From Micromonospora narathiwatensis (GTDB lineage Bacteria > Actinomycetota > Actinomycetes > Mycobacteriales > Micromonosporaceae): a stretch of DNA of 64,000 nt. The DNA is taken from assembly GCF_900089605.1 (NCBI RefSeq), contig NZ_LT594324.1, positions 2,480,001-2,544,000 of the forward strand. The letters are read 5' to 3'. Of the stretch, positions 32,926 to 42,634 are shown in pieces (the first letter of the stretch is position 1; each line of letters begins with the position of its first letter). The position numbers and the translations under genes are program-made. Below the pieces are notes generated by a model that was not told the DNA's origin, searched no databases, and saw only the letters and a list, made by a program, of their open reading frames with translations.

Positions 32926-33960
32926 ATGAGCGACCGGTCCCACCCACCCTCGTTGGCCACGCCCGGTGATTCGGCCGCCCCGGCGCTCGCCGTCGACGCC
33001 GAGTCCCCGCCGGCCGCGGCCGGCCGCCGGGAGATCGTCGGCCGATCCCCCAACCAGCTTGCGTGGCTGCGCCTGAAGCGCGATCGGACGGCACGGTTGA
33101 GCGCACTGACCCTGGTCGTCGCCGCGATCGTCGCCGTCTGCGCACCGCTGCTCGGCTGGCTCACCGGAATCGACCCGACGGACAAGTTCGTCGACCGGCT
33201 CAACGATTTCGGAATGCCGGTCGGATACGCCGGCGGCATCACCACCGCGCACTGGCTCGGTCTCGAACCGGGCAGCGGCCGCGACATCCTCCTCCAGTTG
33301 GTGTACGGCCTGCGGACGTCGCTGTTCATCGCCTTCGCCTCGGCTCTGTTGGCCTCGCTCATCGGGGTGACGGTCGGCGTGCTGGCCGGTTGGGCGCGAG
33401 GCTGGCTGGACAGCGCGGTGAACTGGCTGATCGACATCACCCTGGCGTTTCCGTTCCTCATTTTCGCCCTCGCGGTGATCCCGATCCTCGAGGACCGGTT
33501 CTACACCGAGCGGGAGGCACCGTCACCCGCCTTCCGGGTGGCGCTGATCATCGCCACCTTCGGATTGTTCAGCTGGACGTACACGGCGCGGCTGGTGCGC
33601 GGGCAGGTGATCTCGCTGCGCGAGCGGGAGTTCGTCGAGGCCGCCCGGGCCGCCGGCGCGGGCACCTCGCACATCCTGTTCCGGCAGCAGCTGCCGAACA
33701 TCTGGGCGCCGATCCTGGTCACGGTCTCGCTGAACGTGCCGCAGTTCATCGCCATCGAGGCGGCGCTGGCCTTCGTCAACATCGGTGTCACCGAACCCAC
33801 GCCCGACCTCGGCCGGATGATCTACAACAGCATCGGCTACGTCGCGAGCGACCCCTGGTACACCCTGTTCCCCGGATTGACGATCTTCCTGCTGGTCCTG
33901 GCGTTCAACCTCTTCGGAGACGCGCTGCGCGACTCGCTGGATCCCCGATCGACCCGGTAA
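32926..33960 (+). CDS. Peptide/nickel-type ABC transporter permease, DppC/OppC family
   Basis: A 344-residue membrane permease. A ~45-residue cytoplasmic N-terminus contains the OppC_N segment SPNQLAWLRLKRDRTARLSA, followed by six predicted helices. The EAA loop reads EREFVEAARAAGAGTSHILF at about residues 227-246. The C-terminus LFGDALRDSLDPRSTR is the standard DppC ending. ATG 32926 has a strong GGGAGGG upstream. It is the first gene of the operon, an unusual place for the C-type permease. Confidence 0.93.
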   Translation: MSDRSHPPSLATPGDSAAPALAVDAESPPAAAGRREIVGRSPNQLAWLRLKRDRTARLSALTLVVAAIVAVCAPLLGWLTGIDPTDKFVDRLNDFGMPVGYAGGITTAHWLGLEPGSGRDILLQLVYGLRTSLFIAFASALLASLIGVTVGVLAGWARGWLDSAVNWLIDITLAFPFLIFALAVIPILEDRFYTEREAPSPAFRVALIIATFGLFSWTYTARLVRGQVISLREREFVEAARAAGAGTSHILFRQQLPNIWAPILVTVSLNVPQFIAIEAALAFVNIGVTEPTPDLGRMIYNSIGYVASDPWYTLFPGLTIFLLVLAFNLFGDALRDSLDPRSTR

Positions 33961-34019
33961 CCCCTCGGCCATCAACACGCCCGGCCGGCGGGGCCGCCCG
34001 GGCGGGAAGGGAGCACACC

Positions 34020-35768
34020 GTGCGAGCAAGGACCCGGACACTGACCACGGGTGTCCTCGCCGCGGCGCTGTTCGCCGCCGGCTGCAGCCCGACCACCGAC
34101 AGCGGTGGCGGTGGCGGCGACGACAAGACCAAGACCCAGACCGGCTCGATCTCCTACGAGACGGCCGACAACCAGGGCCCGGCGAAGGCGGTCGACGGGG
34201 CCAGCCGTGGCGGGACGCTCACCATCATGCAGAACTCCGACTTCGAGCACCTCGACCCGGCCCGCAACTACGTGAACGTGCAGCAGGTGACCGGCGGGCT
34301 GCTCTATCGGGCGCTCAACGGTTACAAGGAGGACGGCAGCGGCAACCTCCTGCTCGTCGGCGACCTCGCCACCGATCCCGGCAAGGACGTCAACGACGAC
34401 TGCAAGGTGTGGCAGTTCACCCTCCGGGAGGGCGTGAAGTACGAGGACGGATCCCCGGTGACCAGCAAGGACGTCGCGTACGGCATCGCCCGCTCGTTCG
34501 CGGCCAACCTCAACGAAGGGCCGCACTACATCCAGCAGTGGCTCTACCCGGGCGGGGCGTACAACGCGAAGTACCAGGGGCCGTACGACGGTGGCAAGAC
34601 CGTCCCGGACGGCATCGAGACGCCCGACGACCGGACCATCCGGTTCACCTTCCCCGAGCCGCACTGCGACATGCCGTACGCGGCGGCGCTGCCCACCAGC
34701 GCCCCCGTCCCCGCGGCGAAGGACACCCGGGCCAACTACGACCTGCGGCCCTTCTCGTCCGGGCCGTACAAGGTGAAGTCGTACCAGCGGGACGTCGCCC
34801 TGGAGTTGGAACGCAACCCGAACTGGGACCCGAAGACCGATCCGCTGCGCAACGCCTACCCGGACACCGTCCGGTTCACCTTCGGGCTGGAACAGGCGCA
34901 GATCGCCGAACGTCTCGTCGCCGACGCCCCGGCCGACCAGGCCGCGCTGAGCTGGACCGACGTGCCGCCGGCGGTGCTGCCCCGCACCACCACCGCCGGA
35001 GTCGTCGAGCGGGTGGTCAAGGGCCCGACGCAGTACACCTGGGTGCTGAACATCAACACCCAGCGGGTCACCGACCTGAACGTCCGCCGGGCGCTGAACT
35101 ACGCCGCCGACAAGGACGCCGCGCTCAAGGCGATCGGCGGGCAGGCGGCCGGCTCCCCGGCCACCACGCTCATGTCGCCCACCACCGCCGGCTGGAAGAA
35201 GTACGACGTGTTCAACGCCCCGGTCACCGGTGACAAGGCCAAGGTGACCGAGTTGCTCGGCGGCAAGCGACCGAAGCTGGTGTTGGCCCACGCCAACACC
35301 GAGCTGCGGACCCAGCAGGCCGAGGCGATCCGGAAGAACCTCACCGACATGGGCTTCGACATCGTGATGAAGCCCATCGAGAGCAGCAGCTACTACGACC
35401 AGGTCGGCCGCCGGAACAACCCGTACGACCTCTACCTCGGCGGCTGGGGCTCGGACTGGCCGACCGGCTCCACCGTCATTCCGCCGCTGTACGACGGGCG
35501 GGAGATCGTCGCCGAGGGAAACAACAACCTCTCGTACCTCAACGAGCCGACGATCAGCGCCGAGATCGACCGGGTCCGCGGCCTGCCCGCCGTGGAGCAG
35601 GACGCCGGCTGGACGGCCCTGGACGAGAAGATCATGCGGGAGTACGCCCCGGTCGTGCCCCTCTACTACGACGCCGCCTACGAGCTGCACGGATCGAAGG
35701 TCGGTAACACCTTCCTCAGCGACGCCTACGGCATCATCTCGCTGAACGGCATCTACCTGAAGCAGTGA
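34020..35768 (+). CDS. Peptide/nickel-type ABC substrate-binding lipoprotein (SBP family 5)
   Basis: A 582-residue extracellular binding protein. The signal peptide ends in a lipobox FAAGC with Cys22, followed by a Gly/Asp/Lys-rich linker. The mature protein has the DppA/OppA pattern: FEHLDPARNYVNVQQVTGGL, the WQFTLREGVKYEDGSPVTSKD block, DVALELERNPNWDP, and LNVRRALNYAADKDAALKAI. Family members bind peptides, nickel or opines; nothing here selects among them. GTG 34020 has GGGAG upstream. A strong hairpin follows the stop. Confidence 0.92.
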   Translation: MRARTRTLTTGVLAAALFAAGCSPTTDSGGGGGDDKTKTQTGSISYETADNQGPAKAVDGASRGGTLTIMQNSDFEHLDPARNYVNVQQVTGGLLYRALNGYKEDGSGNLLLVGDLATDPGKDVNDDCKVWQFTLREGVKYEDGSPVTSKDVAYGIARSFAANLNEGPHYIQQWLYPGGAYNAKYQGPYDGGKTVPDGIETPDDRTIRFTFPEPHCDMPYAAALPTSAPVPAAKDTRANYDLRPFSSGPYKVKSYQRDVALELERNPNWDPKTDPLRNAYPDTVRFTFGLEQAQIAERLVADAPADQAALSWTDVPPAVLPRTTTAGVVERVVKGPTQYTWVLNINTQRVTDLNVRRALNYAADKDAALKAIGGQAAGSPATTLMSPTTAGWKKYDVFNAPVTGDKAKVTELLGGKRPKLVLAHANTELRTQQAEAIRKNLTDMGFDIVMKPIESSSYYDQVGRRNNPYDLYLGGWGSDWPTGSTVIPPLYDGREIVAEGNNNLSYLNEPTISAEIDRVRGLPAVEQDAGWTALDEKIMREYAPVVPLYYDAAYELHGSKVGNTFLSDAYGIISLNGIYLKQ

Positions 35769-35775
35769 CCGTCCG

Positions 35776-35805
35776 TGGGGGCGGCCCGGACCGGGGCCGC
35801 CCCCA
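35776..35805 (+). terminator. Intercistronic hairpin after the peptide-binding protein gene
   Basis: TGGGGGCGGCCC (35776-35787) pairs perfectly with 35794-35805 around a six-base loop, beginning seven bases after the stop. It lacks a T-tract. It is analogous to the hairpin at 8151-8180 and probably keeps binding-protein mRNA more abundant than the downstream permease and ATPase messages. Confidence 0.7.
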
Positions 35806-35832
35806 CCGTCCATCCTCCGGGGAGGTGCTCCC

Positions 35833-36822
35833 GTGCTCCGTTTCGTCGTCCGGCGGCTGCTCGTCGCCGGGCTCACCCTCGTCGTCATCAGCCTGATCAC
35901 CTTCGGTCTCTTCTTCGCGGTGCCGAGCAGCCCGGCCAAGGTGATGTGCGGCAAGAACTGCACCGCCGAGGACATCGCCCAGGTCGAGCAGCGGCTCGGC
36001 ATCGACCAGCCGCTGCCCCGCCAGTACGCCGACTTCGTCAAGGGCGTCCTCGTCGGCCGCACCTACGGGTCCGGGGACTTCCGGCAGGAGTGCCCGGCGC
36101 CGTGCCTGGGCTACTCGTTCCGCAACAACCAGCCGGTCACCGAGATCATCGTCCAGCGCCTCCCGGTGACCTTCAGCATCGTCTTCGGCGGCGCGGTGCT
36201 CTGGCTGGCGCTGGGCATCTCGCTGGGTATGGTGTCGGCGCTGCGCCGCGGGACGGCCTTCGACCGGGCGGCGATCGGCATCACCCTGGCAGGGGCGTCC
36301 ATGCAGGTCTACTTCTTCGGGCTGATCCTGCTCTACCTGCTGGTGTACGCCACCGGGCTGCTGCCGTTCCCCAGCTACACGCCGCTGACCGAGAACCCGG
36401 CCCGCTGGGCGGTGGGCCTGCTGCTGCCCTGGATGACGCTCGGCTTCCTCAACTCCGCCCTGTACGCCCGGCTGTCGCGGGCACAGATGTTGGAGACCCT
36501 GTCGGAGGACTTCGTGCGTACGGCCCGGGCGAAGGGGCTGTCCAGGCGGCAGGTGCATCTGCGCCACGCGCTGCGGGCCGCGATCACCCCCATCGTCACG
36601 ATCGCCGGGCTGGACATCGGGACCAGCCTCGGCGGCACCTTCATCACCGAGACCATCTTCGGCCTCCAGGGGCTGGGCAAGGCCACCGTCGAGGCGGTGC
36701 AGTTCCTCAACCTGCCGGTGGTCATGGCGACCGTGCTGCTGGCGGCGGTGTTCATCGTGGTCGCCAACATCGTGGTCGACGTGCTCTACGCGGTCATCGA
36801 CCCGCGGGTGCGGCTGAGCTGA
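35833..36822 (+). CDS. Peptide/nickel-type ABC transporter permease, DppB/OppB family
   Basis: A 329-residue permease with a first helix at about residues 8-30 (RLLVAGLTLVVISLITFGLF), then an extracellular loop carrying four Cys residues (MCGKNC and CPAPC), likely disulfide-bonded. The EAA loop reads SEDFVRTARAKGLSRRQVHL near residue 225. GTG 35833 has GGGGAGGTG upstream. B- and C-type permeases pair in the membrane. In this operon they are separated by the binding-protein gene. Confidence 0.93.
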   Translation: MLRFVVRRLLVAGLTLVVISLITFGLFFAVPSSPAKVMCGKNCTAEDIAQVEQRLGIDQPLPRQYADFVKGVLVGRTYGSGDFRQECPAPCLGYSFRNNQPVTEIIVQRLPVTFSIVFGGAVLWLALGISLGMVSALRRGTAFDRAAIGITLAGASMQVYFFGLILLYLLVYATGLLPFPSYTPLTENPARWAVGLLLPWMTLGFLNSALYARLSRAQMLETLSEDFVRTARAKGLSRRQVHLRHALRAAITPIVTIAGLDIGTSLGGTFITETIFGLQGLGKATVEAVQFLNLPVVMATVLLAAVFIVVANIVVDVLYAVIDPRVRLS

Positions 36823-36835
36823 CGGAGGAATCGAC

Positions 36836-37900
36836 ATGGCGGAACTTCCGGCGCCCCGCTCGGGCGAGGGTCCCTATCTGCGGGTGAAGGATCTGCGGGT
36901 GCGGTTCGACACCGAGGACGGTGTGGTCCGGGCGGTGGACGGGGTGTCGTTCTCGGTGGCGCGGGGTCGCACGTTGGGGATCGTCGGTGAGTCGGGCTCG
37001 GGTAAGAGTGTGACGTCGCTGGCGATTCTGGGTCTGCACAACGCCAAGCGCACGAGCATCACGGGGGAGATCTCCGTCGGGGGCCGTCAGTTGGTCGGGC
37101 TTTCGGAGGAGGAGGTGCGGCGGCTGCGGGGTCGGGACATGGCGATGGTCTTTCAGGATCCGTTGTCGGCGTTGCATCCGTACTACACGGTGGGTCGGCA
37201 GATCGCTGAGGCGTTTCGGGTGCATCACCCGGGGGCGGGGAGGCGGGAGGCGCGGCGGCGGGCGGTGGACATGTTGGGTCGGGTGGGGATTCCGCAGCCG
37301 GGGCGGCGGTTCGATCAGTATCCGCATGAGTTCTCGGGTGGGATGCGGCAGCGGGCGATGATCGCGATGGCGTTGGTGAACGATCCGGATCTGTTGATCG
37401 CGGATGAGCCGACGACGGCGTTGGATGTGACGGTGCAGGCGCAGATTCTGGATTTGTTGGCGGATCTGCAGGCGGAGTTCCGGTCGGCGATTGTTTTGAT
37501 CACGCATGACCTGGGTGTGGTGTCTCAGGTGGCTGATGACGTGTTGGTGATGTATGGGGGGCGGGCGGTCGAGCACGGTGGTGTGGAGCAGGTGTTGCGT
37601 CGGCCGCAGCATCCGTACACGTGGGGGTTGTTGTCGAGTGTGCCGTCGTTGCGTGGTGACGCGGGCGCGGATCTGGTGCCGATTCGGGGTAATCCGCCGT
37701 CGTTGATCAATTTGCCGTCGGGGTGTGCGTTCCATCCGCGTTGCCGGTACGCCGGCCGCAACGGCGACCGCTCCCGCACCGATGTCCCCGAATTGCGGCA
37801 GGTGACCGAGCGCGGCCACCTGGTCGCCTGCCACCTGCCGGAAGCCGCCCGACAACGCATCTACCGCGACGAGATCGCTCAAGTGGGGGTGGCGAGATGA
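36836..37900 (+). CDS. Peptide/nickel-type ABC ATPase, DppD/OppD family
   Basis: A 354-residue ATPase. Walker A is GESGSGKS at about residues 51-58, the ABC signature is FSGGMRQR near 166, and Walker B is [12 protein letters not shown] near 187. The H-loop follows in LITHDLGVV. The C-terminal oligopeptide domain has [20 protein letters not shown] with its Cys pair. From about 36890 to 37745 the codons end mostly in G or T (TTG, GCG, GAT, CAT), unlike the C-rich third positions of neighbouring genes, while residues after about 300 return to the usual pattern. The stop overlaps the next start (ATGA). Confidence 0.93.
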   Translation: MAELPAPRSGEGPYLRVKDLRVRFDTEDGVVRAVDGVSFSVARGRTLGIVGESGSGKSVTSLAILGLHNAKRTSITGEISVGGRQLVGLSEEEVRRLRGRDMAMVFQDPLSALHPYYTVGRQIAEAFRVHHPGAGRREARRRAVDMLGRVGIPQPGRRFDQYPHEFSGGMRQRAMIAMALVNDPDLLIADEPTTALDVTVQAQILDLLADLQAEFRSAIVLITHDLGVVSQVADDVLVMYGGRAVEHGGVEQVLRRPQHPYTWGLLSSVPSLRGDAGADLVPIRGNPPSLINLPSGCAFHPRCRYAGRNGDRSRTDVPELRQVTERGHLVACHLPEAARQRIYRDEIAQVGVAR

Positions 37901-38958
37901 GTACCGTCAACGGCCGCCTGCCGGCGGCCATCGTCGGCGAGCCCGAGCCGCGCGCGGCCGAGCCGCTGCTGCGGGTGCGTGGGCTGACCAGGCACTTCCC
38001 GATCAGAAACGGGTTCCGTTCCGGTGGGACGGTGCGGGCCGTGGACGGCCTGGATTTCGAGGTGCGTCCGGGTGAGACGTTGGGCCTGGTCGGGGAGTCC
38101 GGGTGCGGCAAGACCACCACCGGACGGATGCTGGTACGCCTGCTCGAACCCACCGCCGGGACGATCGAGTTCGCCGGCCGGGACATCACCCACGCCCGCC
38201 GTGGCGAGTTACGGCCGCTGCGGCAGGACCTCCAGATCATCTTCCAGGACCCGTACGCCTCGCTGAACCCCCGCCACACCGTCGGCCGGATCGTCGCCAT
38301 GCCACTGCAGGTCAACCGGATCAACCCACCCGGCGGCACCAGGAAACGCGTCCAGGAACTCCTCGAACTCGTCGGCCTGAACCCCGAGCACTACAACCGC
38401 TACCCCCACGAGTTCTCCGGCGGGCAACGCCAACGCATCGGCATCGCCCGCGCCCTCGCGCTGCGCCCCAAACTCATCGTCGCCGACGAACCCGTCTCCG
38501 CCCTGGACGTCTCCATCCAGGCCCAGGTCATCAACCTGCTACGCGACCTGCAACGCGACCTCGACCTGGCCTTCGTGTTCATCGCCCACGACCTCGCCGT
38601 CGTCCGCCACTTCTGCCACCGCGTCGCCGTCATGTACCTCGGCAAAATCGTCGAGATCGGCGACCGCGACGACATCTACACCCGACCCCAACACCCGTAC
38701 ACCCGCGCCCTGCTCTCCGCCATCCCCGACGTCACCACCCTCGGCCCGGCCGGACGGATCCGCCTCACCGGCGACGTACCCACCCCACTCAATCCACCCT
38801 CGGGCTGCCGCTTCCGCACCCGCTGCTGGAAAGCCCAGGACAACTGCGCCACCGACGAACCCACCCTGATCACCCGCGACGGCGGCAACCAACTCACCGC
38901 CTGCCACCACCCCGAGCACGGCACGCTCGAGCCAACCCAAGCCGCCGCCGTGGGTTGA
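37897..38958 (+). CDS. Peptide/nickel-type ABC ATPase, DppF/OppF family
   Basis: A 353-residue ATPase that pairs with DppD. The Walker A is GESGCGKT, the signature FSGGQRQR and Walker [13 protein letters not shown], followed by FIAHDLAVV. The C-terminal domain reads [19 protein letters not shown] with conserved Cys residues. ATG 37897 overlaps the dppD stop by four bases. From about 38100 to the end the third positions are dominated by C and A, the opposite of the G/T pattern in dppD. It converges on the SDR gene with 18 bp between stops. Confidence 0.93.
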   Translation: MSTVNGRLPAAIVGEPEPRAAEPLLRVRGLTRHFPIRNGFRSGGTVRAVDGLDFEVRPGETLGLVGESGCGKTTTGRMLVRLLEPTAGTIEFAGRDITHARRGELRPLRQDLQIIFQDPYASLNPRHTVGRIVAMPLQVNRINPPGGTRKRVQELLELVGLNPEHYNRYPHEFSGGQRQRIGIARALALRPKLIVADEPVSALDVSIQAQVINLLRDLQRDLDLAFVFIAHDLAVVRHFCHRVAVMYLGKIVEIGDRDDIYTRPQHPYTRALLSAIPDVTTLGPAGRIRLTGDVPTPLNPPSGCRFRTRCWKAQDNCATDEPTLITRDGGNQLTACHHPEHGTLEPTQAAAVG

Positions 38959-38976
38959 GCCGGTCGGCCCCACCCT

Positions 38977-39780
38977 CTACCTGAAGCGCCACGAAGAAGG
39001 AAGCGTGGAAGCCTGTGGCCCCATCAGCAGCATCCCGCCGTCCACCGGCCACGACGCCCCCGTCACATAGGCCGCGGCGGGGGACGCCAGCAGCGTCACC
39101 ACCGCGGCCACCTCCCGGGCGTCCCCGGGCCGGCCCACCGGCACGCCGGAGCGCTCCTGCGTGAACGGGTCGACGTCCTCCTGGCCGGTCATCGGGGTGC
39201 TGATCTCACCGGGCGCGACCGCGTTGACGGTGATGCCGTCGGCCGCCAACTCCTGCGCCATCACCTTGGTGAGCAGGCCCAGTCCGCCCTTCGCGGCGCA
39301 GTACGCCGACGCGCCGACGCGGGGCGCGTGCTCGTGCACGCTGGTGACGTTGATGATTCGGCCGCCCCGGCCGGCCGTACGCATCCGCCGCGCCGCCCGC
39401 TGCGAGCAGACGAACGGCCCGTCCAGGTCGACGGCGAGCACGTCCCGCCACTGCCGCCAGGTGACGTCGACGAAGGGCGCCGCGAGGCCGGTTCCGGCGT
39501 TGTTGACCAGTACGCCGAGCCCGCCGAGCCGGTCGGCCAGCTTGTCGATCACCGCGGCGGCGTCGGGCAGCCGGGTCAGGTCCATCTCTGCCGCCTCGCA
39601 GCGACCGCCGGTGCCGCGGATCTCGGTGGCGGTCCGCTCGGCGCCTGCCCGGTCGCCGTACCAGGTGATGCCGATGGCGAAGCCGGCCTCGGCGAGCGCC
39701 ACCGCGCAGGCCTTGCCGATGCCGGAATCGGCGCCGGTGACGACAGCGATTCTGGGGTAGTTGTCGTATCGCTGGGGCAT
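38977..39780 (-). CDS. Short-chain dehydrogenase/reductase (classical SDR)
   Basis: A 267-residue NAD(P)-dependent oxidoreductase. The cofactor motif TGADSGIG is at residues 15-22, VNNAG near 92-96, the catalytic Ser in INVTSVHEH, and YCAAK supplies the Tyr and Lys. The overall pattern (ITVNAVAPGEISTPMTG, and a C-terminal GASWPVDGGMLLM) matches glucose/3-oxoacyl reductase-like SDRs often named SDR family oxidoreductase. The substrate is unknown. It is divergent from rtcB across 74 bp and convergent with the peptide ABC operon. Confidence 0.88.
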   Translation of the reverse strand: MPQRYDNYPRIAVVTGADSGIGKACAVALAEAGFAIGITWYGDRAGAERTATEIRGTGGRCEAAEMDLTRLPDAAAVIDKLADRLGGLGVLVNNAGTGLAAPFVDVTWRQWRDVLAVDLDGPFVCSQRAARRMRTAGRGGRIINVTSVHEHAPRVGASAYCAAKGGLGLLTKVMAQELAADGITVNAVAPGEISTPMTGQEDVDPFTQERSGVPVGRPGDAREVAAVVTLLASPAAAYVTGASWPVDGGMLLMGPQASTLPSSWRFR

Positions 39781-39854
39781 GTCGCCGCACTACCCGCCCG
39801 CCCCGGCCCTAACCAGCCCGGGTGTAACCGGCCCGGAGCGGGGTAGCCCGGCGC

Positions 39855-41273
39855 ATGGAGCTGGTCGAGGAGTCGCCGTACCGGTTCCGGATCGACCGGC
39901 ATGACCCGATGCGGGTCCCGGGCGTGGTCTTCGCGTCCCGGTCGCTGTTGCCGGACGCCGGGGCGGACAGGTCGCTGGACCAGGTGGCGAACGTGGCCAC
40001 CCTGCCCGGCATCGTCGGCGCCTCGTACGCCATGCCGGACGTGCACTGGGGTTACGGCTTCCCGATCGGCGGGGTCGCCGCCACCGACGTCGAGGCGGGC
40101 GGGGTGGTCTCGCCCGGCGGGGTGGGTTTCGACATCTCCTGCGGGGTGCGGCTGCTCGCCGCCGGGCTCGACCGCGACGAGCTACGCCCCCGCCTCGACG
40201 CGCTGATGGACAGCCTGGGGGAGGCTACGCCGCGCGGCATGGGCAAGGGCGCGGTGTGGCACCTGGCCGACGGGACGGAACTCGACGGCGTGCTGCGCGG
40301 CGGTTCCCGGTACGCCGTCGAGCGTGGCTACGGGGTGCAGCGCGACCTGGACCGGTGCGAGGACTACGGCGCGGTCGGCGACGCGAACCCGGCCCAGGTG
40401 AGTGAGCGGGCGGTGCAGCGGGGCGCGGGTCAGGTCGGCAGCCTCGGCTCGGGCAACCACTTCCTCGAGGTGCAGGCCGTGGCGGAGGTGTACGACGAGC
40501 CGGTGGCCGACGCCTTCGGGCTGCGCGCCGGCCAGGTCTGCGTCATGATCCACTGTGGTTCGCGCGGGCTCGGCCACCAGATCTGCACCGACTACGTGCA
40601 CGCGATGGAGAAGGCGATGCCCGGGTACGGCATCCACGTGCCGGACCGGCAGCTCGCCTGCGCGCCGGTGTCGTCCCACGAGGGGCGGGCGTACCTCGGG
40701 GCGATGGCCGCCGCGGCGAACTACGCCCGGGCCAACCGCCAACTGCTGCACCACGCCGCCCGGCAGGTCTTCGAGCGGGTCACCGGAAGCGACCTGAGCC
40801 TGGTGTACGACGTCTCGCACAACCTCGCGAAGATCGAGACCCACGGCGTCGACGGCGACCAGCGGCAGCTCTGCGTACACCGCAAGGGCGCCACCCGGGC
40901 GCTGCCGCCGGACCACCCGGACCTGCCGGACGACCTGCGCCCGGTCGGGCAGCCGGTGCTGATCCCCGGGTCGATGGGCACCGACTCGTACGTGCTGGTC
41001 GGGACGCCGGGCGCGCCGGCCTTCGCCTCCACCTGCCACGGCGCCGGCCGTACGCAGAGCCGCAAGCAGGCCACGAAGGCGGTGCGGGGGCATGATCCGC
41101 AGCGGGAGCTGGAGGCGCGGGGCATCGCGGTGCGGGGCAAGTCCCGGCGTGGGCTGGCCGAGGAGATGCCGACCGCCTACAAGGACATCAACGCCGTCAT
41201 CGAGGCCACCGAGGGGGCCGGACTGTGCCGGCGGGTGGCCCGGCTCGTCCCGGTCGGGGTGGTGAAGGGCTGA
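39855..41273 (+). CDS. rtcB: RtcB-type RNA-splicing ligase
   Basis: A 472-residue GTP- and Mn2+-dependent RNA ligase joining 2',3'-cyclic phosphate or 3'-phosphate ends to 5'-OH ends. Landmarks are [17 protein letters not shown] near residue 60, [14 protein letters not shown] with the metal-binding Asp and Cys, [35 protein letters not shown] and [12 protein letters not shown], where the His of CHGAGR is the guanylylated residue. ATG 39855 follows a TAGCCC box by five bases. The archease gene is convergent just downstream, making a functional pair. Confidence 0.95.
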   Translation: MELVEESPYRFRIDRHDPMRVPGVVFASRSLLPDAGADRSLDQVANVATLPGIVGASYAMPDVHWGYGFPIGGVAATDVEAGGVVSPGGVGFDISCGVRLLAAGLDRDELRPRLDALMDSLGEATPRGMGKGAVWHLADGTELDGVLRGGSRYAVERGYGVQRDLDRCEDYGAVGDANPAQVSERAVQRGAGQVGSLGSGNHFLEVQAVAEVYDEPVADAFGLRAGQVCVMIHCGSRGLGHQICTDYVHAMEKAMPGYGIHVPDRQLACAPVSSHEGRAYLGAMAAAANYARANRQLLHHAARQVFERVTGSDLSLVYDVSHNLAKIETHGVDGDQRQLCVHRKGATRALPPDHPDLPDDLRPVGQPVLIPGSMGTDSYVLVGTPGAPAFASTCHGAGRTQSRKQATKAVRGHDPQRELEARGIAVRGKSRRGLAEEMPTAYKDINAVIEATEGAGLCRRVARLVPVGVVKG

Positions 41274-41289
41274 CCCCGTACGCCGGTGG

Positions 41290-41721
41290 TCAGACGTCCA
41301 GCGTCACCGCGCAGGACCAGCCGTCCCGGTCGGGGCCGAAGCGCAGCTCGTGCAGGGACACCGCCTTGGGCACCGCGCCGATCAGCTCCACCGCGTCGGC
41401 GTCGACCGTCCACCACCGCACCAGCAGCCCGCCGTCGGCCGCGCGTACGTCGCTGGCCAGCGGCAGCACGCCCGCCGTCTCCAGCCGGAAGATCACCTCG
41501 TCGAGGACGGCGACAAGCATGTCGGCATCGTCGCCGGGCGGCACGGCGTACCGCGTCTCGCTCGTCGCGTCCGCCGTCGCGCCGGCGGTGTCGACGAAGA
41601 CGTCCAACATCGCGGCCACCGCCTCGGCGACGCATTCCTCCCGGTCGGGCGCCCACGCCTCGATCCGCACGTCGGCGGTGTGCGGCACGTTCCGGTGGCC
41701 CCGTGCCGGTCGTCGCTCCAT
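41290..41721 (-). CDS. Archease (RtcB guanylylation cofactor)
   Basis: A 143-residue archease. The family opening RNVPHTADVRIEAWAPDREE and the C-terminal segment AVSLHELRFGPDRDGWSCAVTLDV, with the metal-binding acidic and His residues, are clear. Archease allows RtcB to turn over by promoting its guanylylation and broadening NTP use. It is encoded tail to tail with rtcB, the stops separated by 16 bases. It is probably leaderless: CATGAT sits six bases before the ATG at 41721. Confidence 0.92.
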   Translation of the reverse strand: MERRPARGHRNVPHTADVRIEAWAPDREECVAEAVAAMLDVFVDTAGATADATSETRYAVPPGDDADMLVAVLDEVIFRLETAGVLPLASDVRAADGGLLVRWWTVDADAVELIGAVPKAVSLHELRFGPDRDGWSCAVTLDV

Positions 41722-41727
41722 GCCCTG

Positions 41728-41733
41728 ATCATG
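41728..41733 (-). promoter_or_regulatory. -10 box of a leaderless promoter for archease (CATGAT)
   Basis: Read on the minus strand, CATGAT is followed by six bases and the ATG at 41721. Confidence 0.4.
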
Positions 41734-41914
41734 CCGCCACCGGTCGATCGCCCAACGGGTTTTGTCGCATCCGAATCACCCCGCCGACCAGCAGAGGCCC
41801 GGAGACATCGACTCCGGACGCCCGCACGGGTTCGGCTCGCGGAGCGTGGCCCGCTCAGCGAGCCGGCGGCCCCGGCCCGTGACCGGCGGGACCCGGTGGC
41901 GCCGCCGTCGGCGC

Positions 41915-42625
41915 TCAGCCGGCCGTCGCCCGCGCCACCGCGAAGACCGGCGCATCGGCGGTCAGCACCGCCGTCCGGGCCGGCGCCCGCCACAGGTCCT
42001 CCAGGGCCGACGACAGCTCGGCGAGCATCCGGGGCACCGTCTCCGCCGCGCCGTCGTGCAGCGCCTCGATGACCACCAGCACCTCGGTGGTGTCGTCGCG
42101 TACCGCGGACCAGCCGCTCTGCCGGTGGGTCCAGCGCCGGGAGTGCGCCCGGCCGGCCGAGTCCGCGAAGACCATCTCGTTCCGCTCGGGGCGTTCGTCG
42201 TCGCCGCCGAGGGTCAGGTACGTCTCCTCGCCGGTGGCGGGCCGCACCGCCAGGTCACCGGCGATCCGGTCGACGTCGAGGACGGCCACCGGCACGGCGT
42301 ACCCGAGGGAGAGGGCGTTGCCCAGGTCGACCAGCGGGTGCAGCCGGGGCAGCGCGCCGTCGCGGCGGAAGCGGCGCAGCAGCGACTCGGCGGCGCACCG
42401 GTAGCGGGTCGGCGGCAGGCCCAGCCGCGCGAAGGCCCGCCGCCACGCCTGGATCTCCGGGAAGCCGCCCTCCGGTCCGGCGGTGAGCCGGGCCCGGGCC
42501 GTGTCGGCGTGCCGGGCGAGCCGCGGGCCGACGTCGACGGTGGGGGTGACGCCGGTGGCGTGCAGGACGCCGCAGACCAGCTCGGGGAAGTCCGACCAGA
42601 CCTGCGGGGAGTGCCGGAAGCGCAC
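41915..42625 (-). CDS. B3/B4 tRNA-binding domain protein
   Basis: A 236-residue protein with the B3/B4 fold found in the beta subunit of phenylalanyl-tRNA synthetase. Recognisable segments are QAWRRAFARLGLPPTRYRCA, ESLLRRFRRDGALPRLHPLV and DLGNALSLGYAVPVAVLDVD. Stand-alone B3/B4 proteins are common and may edit or bind aminoacyl compounds, but their physiological role is not settled. It starts nine bases after the LysE-type gene on the same strand and is likely co-transcribed with it. Confidence 0.85.
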   Translation of the reverse strand: MRFRHSPQVWSDFPELVCGVLHATGVTPTVDVGPRLARHADTARARLTAGPEGGFPEIQAWRRAFARLGLPPTRYRCAAESLLRRFRRDGALPRLHPLVDLGNALSLGYAVPVAVLDVDRIAGDLAVRPATGEETYLTLGGDDERPERNEMVFADSAGRAHSRRWTHRQSGWSAVRDDTTEVLVVIEALHDGAAETVPRMLAELSSALEDLWRAPARTAVLTADAPVFAVARATAG

Positions 42626-42634
42626 GGGAGGCTC

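Noticed and set aside
36794..37882. 362-residue minus-strand open frame rich in His/Arg/Pro
   Set aside because: It is antisense to dppD, created by the G/T-ending codons of that gene.
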